From: Bacillota bacterium
GTDB taxonomy: Bacteria; Bacillota; DTU030
Length of the DNA: 44,255 nt
Assembly (NCBI GenBank): GCA_012518435.1
Contig: JAAYSG010000036.1
Span: 1 to 44,255, forward strand
Reading direction: 5' to 3'
The notes below the pieces were generated by a model that saw only the letters and a program-made list of their open reading frames with translations, was not told the DNA's origin and made no database searches. The first letter of the stretch is position 1. Every line of letters begins with the position of its first letter. A program made the translations under genes and the position numbers. This document shows positions 42,902-44,255 of the stretch, piece by piece.

Positions 42902-42987
42902 ATCCCCGGCAACCCGGCTGTCTTGGTTTAGCCAAGATCCAGTGGTTTTGCGTCCCTAAGTCGCCCTAGGTTTGCCCCGGCGAGGAT
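42902..42987 (-). promoter_or_regulatory. Cyclic-di-GMP-I (GEMM-I) riboswitch
   Basis: The minus strand shows all conserved GEMM-I elements in order: P1 5' strand ATCCTCG, GGGGCAAACC, the hairpin CCTAGG-GCGA-CTTAGG with a GNRA tetraloop, GGGACGCAAAACC, a second hairpin containing GGCTAAACC as the tetraloop receptor, then GCCGGGTTGCC and the P1 3' strand CGGGGAT. The seven P1 pairs are complete with one G-U. It lies 69 bp before flgB, the same place as in Clostridioides difficile, where the riboswitch lowers flagellar expression when c-di-GMP is high. Confidence 0.92.
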
Positions 42988-43055
42988 ATAATTATTACAC
43001 ATCTTGCAGCATGGCAACACGTTGCACGTTGTCTGCAATTATTCTATTGTTCTAC

Positions 43056-43086
43056 ATTATAACTATACTTTCCTGCTTATATGGAA
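43056..43086 (-). promoter_or_regulatory. Candidate promoter of the flagellar operon
   Basis: A perfect TATAAT (43061-43056, minus strand) with a weak -35 TTCCAT (43086-43081) at 19 bp. It would give a start point about 60 nt ahead of the riboswitch. A nearer pair (TTGCCA/TAATTA, 43017-42989) would begin inside P1 and is less likely. Confidence 0.35.
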
Positions 43087-43130
43087 ATATTTTCTGTAGT
43101 CCTTTAGTCCCTTCTTTTTCTGGGAATGGC

Positions 43131-43904
43131 CTACTTAACCTTTTGCAGTTCGGGCAAAAGGCGATCATTGAGGACCTTGATATAAGTTCCCTTCATGCCC
43201 AGGGAGCGGGATTCGATAACACCGGCACTTTCAAATTTTCGTAGGGCATTGACAATAACCGAGCGGGTAATACCAACCCGGTCAGCGATCCTGCTGGCCA
43301 CCAGCAAGCCCTCATCGCCTTTTAGCTCTTCGAAGATGTGCAAAACCGCTTCTAATTCTGAATAAGAGAGGGTTTCAATGGCTATTTGCACTGCAGCTTT
43401 TTTACGGGCTTCCTCCTCGATTTCCTCTGATTTAGATCTTATTATTTCCATTCCTACTACAGTGGCACTGTATTCAGCCAATACCAGGTCGTCCTCGGTA
43501 AAGTTTTCCTCATGTTTGGATAAAATTAAGGTTCCCAGGCGGTCACCTGCTCCATTAATGGGAACAATGGTTACCATTTGACCAGGGAACATGCATTCTA
43601 TTCCCCCATCCATAACACACTGATCGGCCTGTTTAATATTGGCGCTTGTTTCAAATATTTGCAGCAGTTGGTTGTTGTACTCATCGGAGAAACGCCCAGC
43701 CTCGATAAAATCTTCCTCCAATGCATCATAGTCATATCCCGCCAGAAGGGCTTTGCCCAGGATCTTGCCCCGACGGCTGACAACATAAATATTACCGTTG
43801 ACAAGTTCACTCAAAACAATACATATCTCTTCAAAATCTACCGGGTAGCCGGCGCTCTTCTGCAACAACTTATTTACGCGACGAGTTTTTTCTAACAAGT
43901 TCAT
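43131..43904 (-). CDS. codY: CodY GTP- and branched-chain-amino-acid-sensing repressor
   Basis: The 257-aa regulator has the N-terminal GAF domain (about 1-155) that senses isoleucine/valine and a C-terminal winged HTH (about 185-250) with [20 protein letters not shown] and [20 protein letters not shown], the conserved DNA-reading helix. It represses stationary-phase and nutrient genes, including flagellar genes in some Firmicutes. It follows hslU by 20 bp with TTAGGAGGAAAAAAT ahead. The hslVU-codY-fla order is that of Bacillus. Confidence 0.97.
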   Translation of the reverse strand: MNLLEKTRRVNKLLQKSAGYPVDFEEICIVLSELVNGNIYVVSRRGKILGKALLAGYDYDALEEDFIEAGRFSDEYNNQLLQIFETSANIKQADQCVMDGGIECMFPGQMVTIVPINGAGDRLGTLILSKHEENFTEDDLVLAEYSATVVGMEIIRSKSEEIEEEARKKAAVQIAIETLSYSELEAVLHIFEELKGDEGLLVASRIADRVGITRSVIVNALRKFESAGVIESRSLGMKGTYIKVLNDRLLPELQKVK

Positions 43905-43924
43905 ATTTTTTCCTCCTAAACATG

Positions 43925-44255
43925 TTATAAAATGTAACGGCTGAGATCCCGATCTTTTACAATCGCTTCCAGCTGTTCTTGAACATATGCGGCATCGATC
44001 TCTAAAACACCCTTAGTGTATTCTGGGGCAGAAAAGGATATATCCTCCAAGAGCCGTTCCAAAATGGTATGGAGACGGCGAGCACCTATATTTTCTGCCT
44101 GTTCATTAATCTGACTTGCCAGGGCGGCAATTTCTTTTATAGCATCTGTTGTAAAATGGAGTTTTATTCCTTCTGTCTCCAGTAATGCCTGGTATTGCTT
44201 TAAAAGGGCATTTTCGGGTTTGGTCAAGATCTGGACAAAGTCATCCTTTGTCAAG
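43925..44255 (-). CDS. hslU: HslU (ClpY) protease ATPase subunit, C-terminal part
   Basis: Only the last 110 or so codons are inside the window; the gene continues past 44255. The segment starts in [20 protein letters not shown] and holds the AAA+ C-terminal domain ([11 protein letters not shown], then [20 protein letters not shown] with sensor-2 arginine GARR) and the end DLSRYIL that docks into HslV. HslU unfolds substrates for the HslV peptidase. It is the gene before codY as in Bacillus clpY-codY. Confidence 0.95.
   Translation of the reverse strand, partial: LTKDDFVQILTKPENALLKQYQALLETEGIKLHFTTDAIKEIAALASQINEQAENIGARRLHTILERLLEDISFSAPEYTKGVLEIDAAYVQEQLEAIVKDRDLSRYIL

Noticed and set aside
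42989-43017. TTGCCA/TAATTA promoter directly before the riboswitch
   Set aside because: Its predicted start point falls inside the P1 5' strand and would remove part of the aptamer, so the upstream TATAAT is preferred.
43085-43098. Possible CodY box (AATATTTTCTG-like) upstream of flgB
   Set aside because: Only one half of the 15-bp CodY palindrome fits, so control of the flagellar operon by CodY binding here cannot be supported.

Overview
The window looks like the chromosome of an anaerobic, spore-forming, flagellated Firmicute of the class Clostridia, probably near the Peptococcaceae. Supporting signs are the hslU-codY-flgB-flgC-fliE order shared with Bacillus, a SpoVK-like AAA ATPase, a SigD/WhiG-type sigma factor, LexA with Bacillus-type SOS boxes, and strong purine-rich ribosome binding sites. 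The genus assignment is inference.

Left part (1-10.8 kb, mostly + strand): a broken transposase-type HTH fragment lying in a 240-bp-offset imperfect repeat; a YhaM-like HD exoribonuclease; an FmdB zinc-ribbon protein; an NSS sodium symporter; a CPA2 antiporter; tRNA-Trp(CCA); MTA/SAH nucleosidase; a YflT-like stress protein (minus); a 79-aa orphan; tRNA-Arg(CCG); a DUF1893 protein; a metallophosphoesterase with an incomplete metal site followed by an unrecognised protein containing a roughly 40-residue repeat; and a divergent yneA-like/lexA pair sharing two SOS boxes.

Middle part (10.9-14.7 kb, minus strand): a compact cluster read in the order SpoVK-like AAA ATPase, small Era/Der-like GTPase, membrane protein with two Asp-rich DDxxD motifs, one-TM small protein, HflX. 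The genes overlap or abut. This is the least explained group in the window.

Right part (14.8-44.3 kb, minus strand): a nearly complete flagellar/chemotaxis operon read from 42.8 kb down to 14.8 kb: flgB flgC fliE fliF fliG fliH fliI fliJ motE-like fliK flgD flg_new flgE motA motB fliL fliM fliY cheY fliO fliP fliQ fliR flhB flhA flhF flhG pilZ cheA cheW cheC cheD sigD and a small conserved-looking gene, ending at an intrinsic terminator. Upstream lie codY and the 3' end of hslU.

The leader of the flagellar operon holds a cyclic-di-GMP-I (GEMM) riboswitch with a visible terminator/antiterminator, predicted to switch the operon off when c-di-GMP is high. A PilZ-domain protein inside the operon, where Bacillus has cheB, gives a second predicted c-di-GMP input at protein level. 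CheY-P removal is provided by CheC and by FliY, both with two intact phosphatase motifs, and CheD is present, but cheB and cheR are not in this window.
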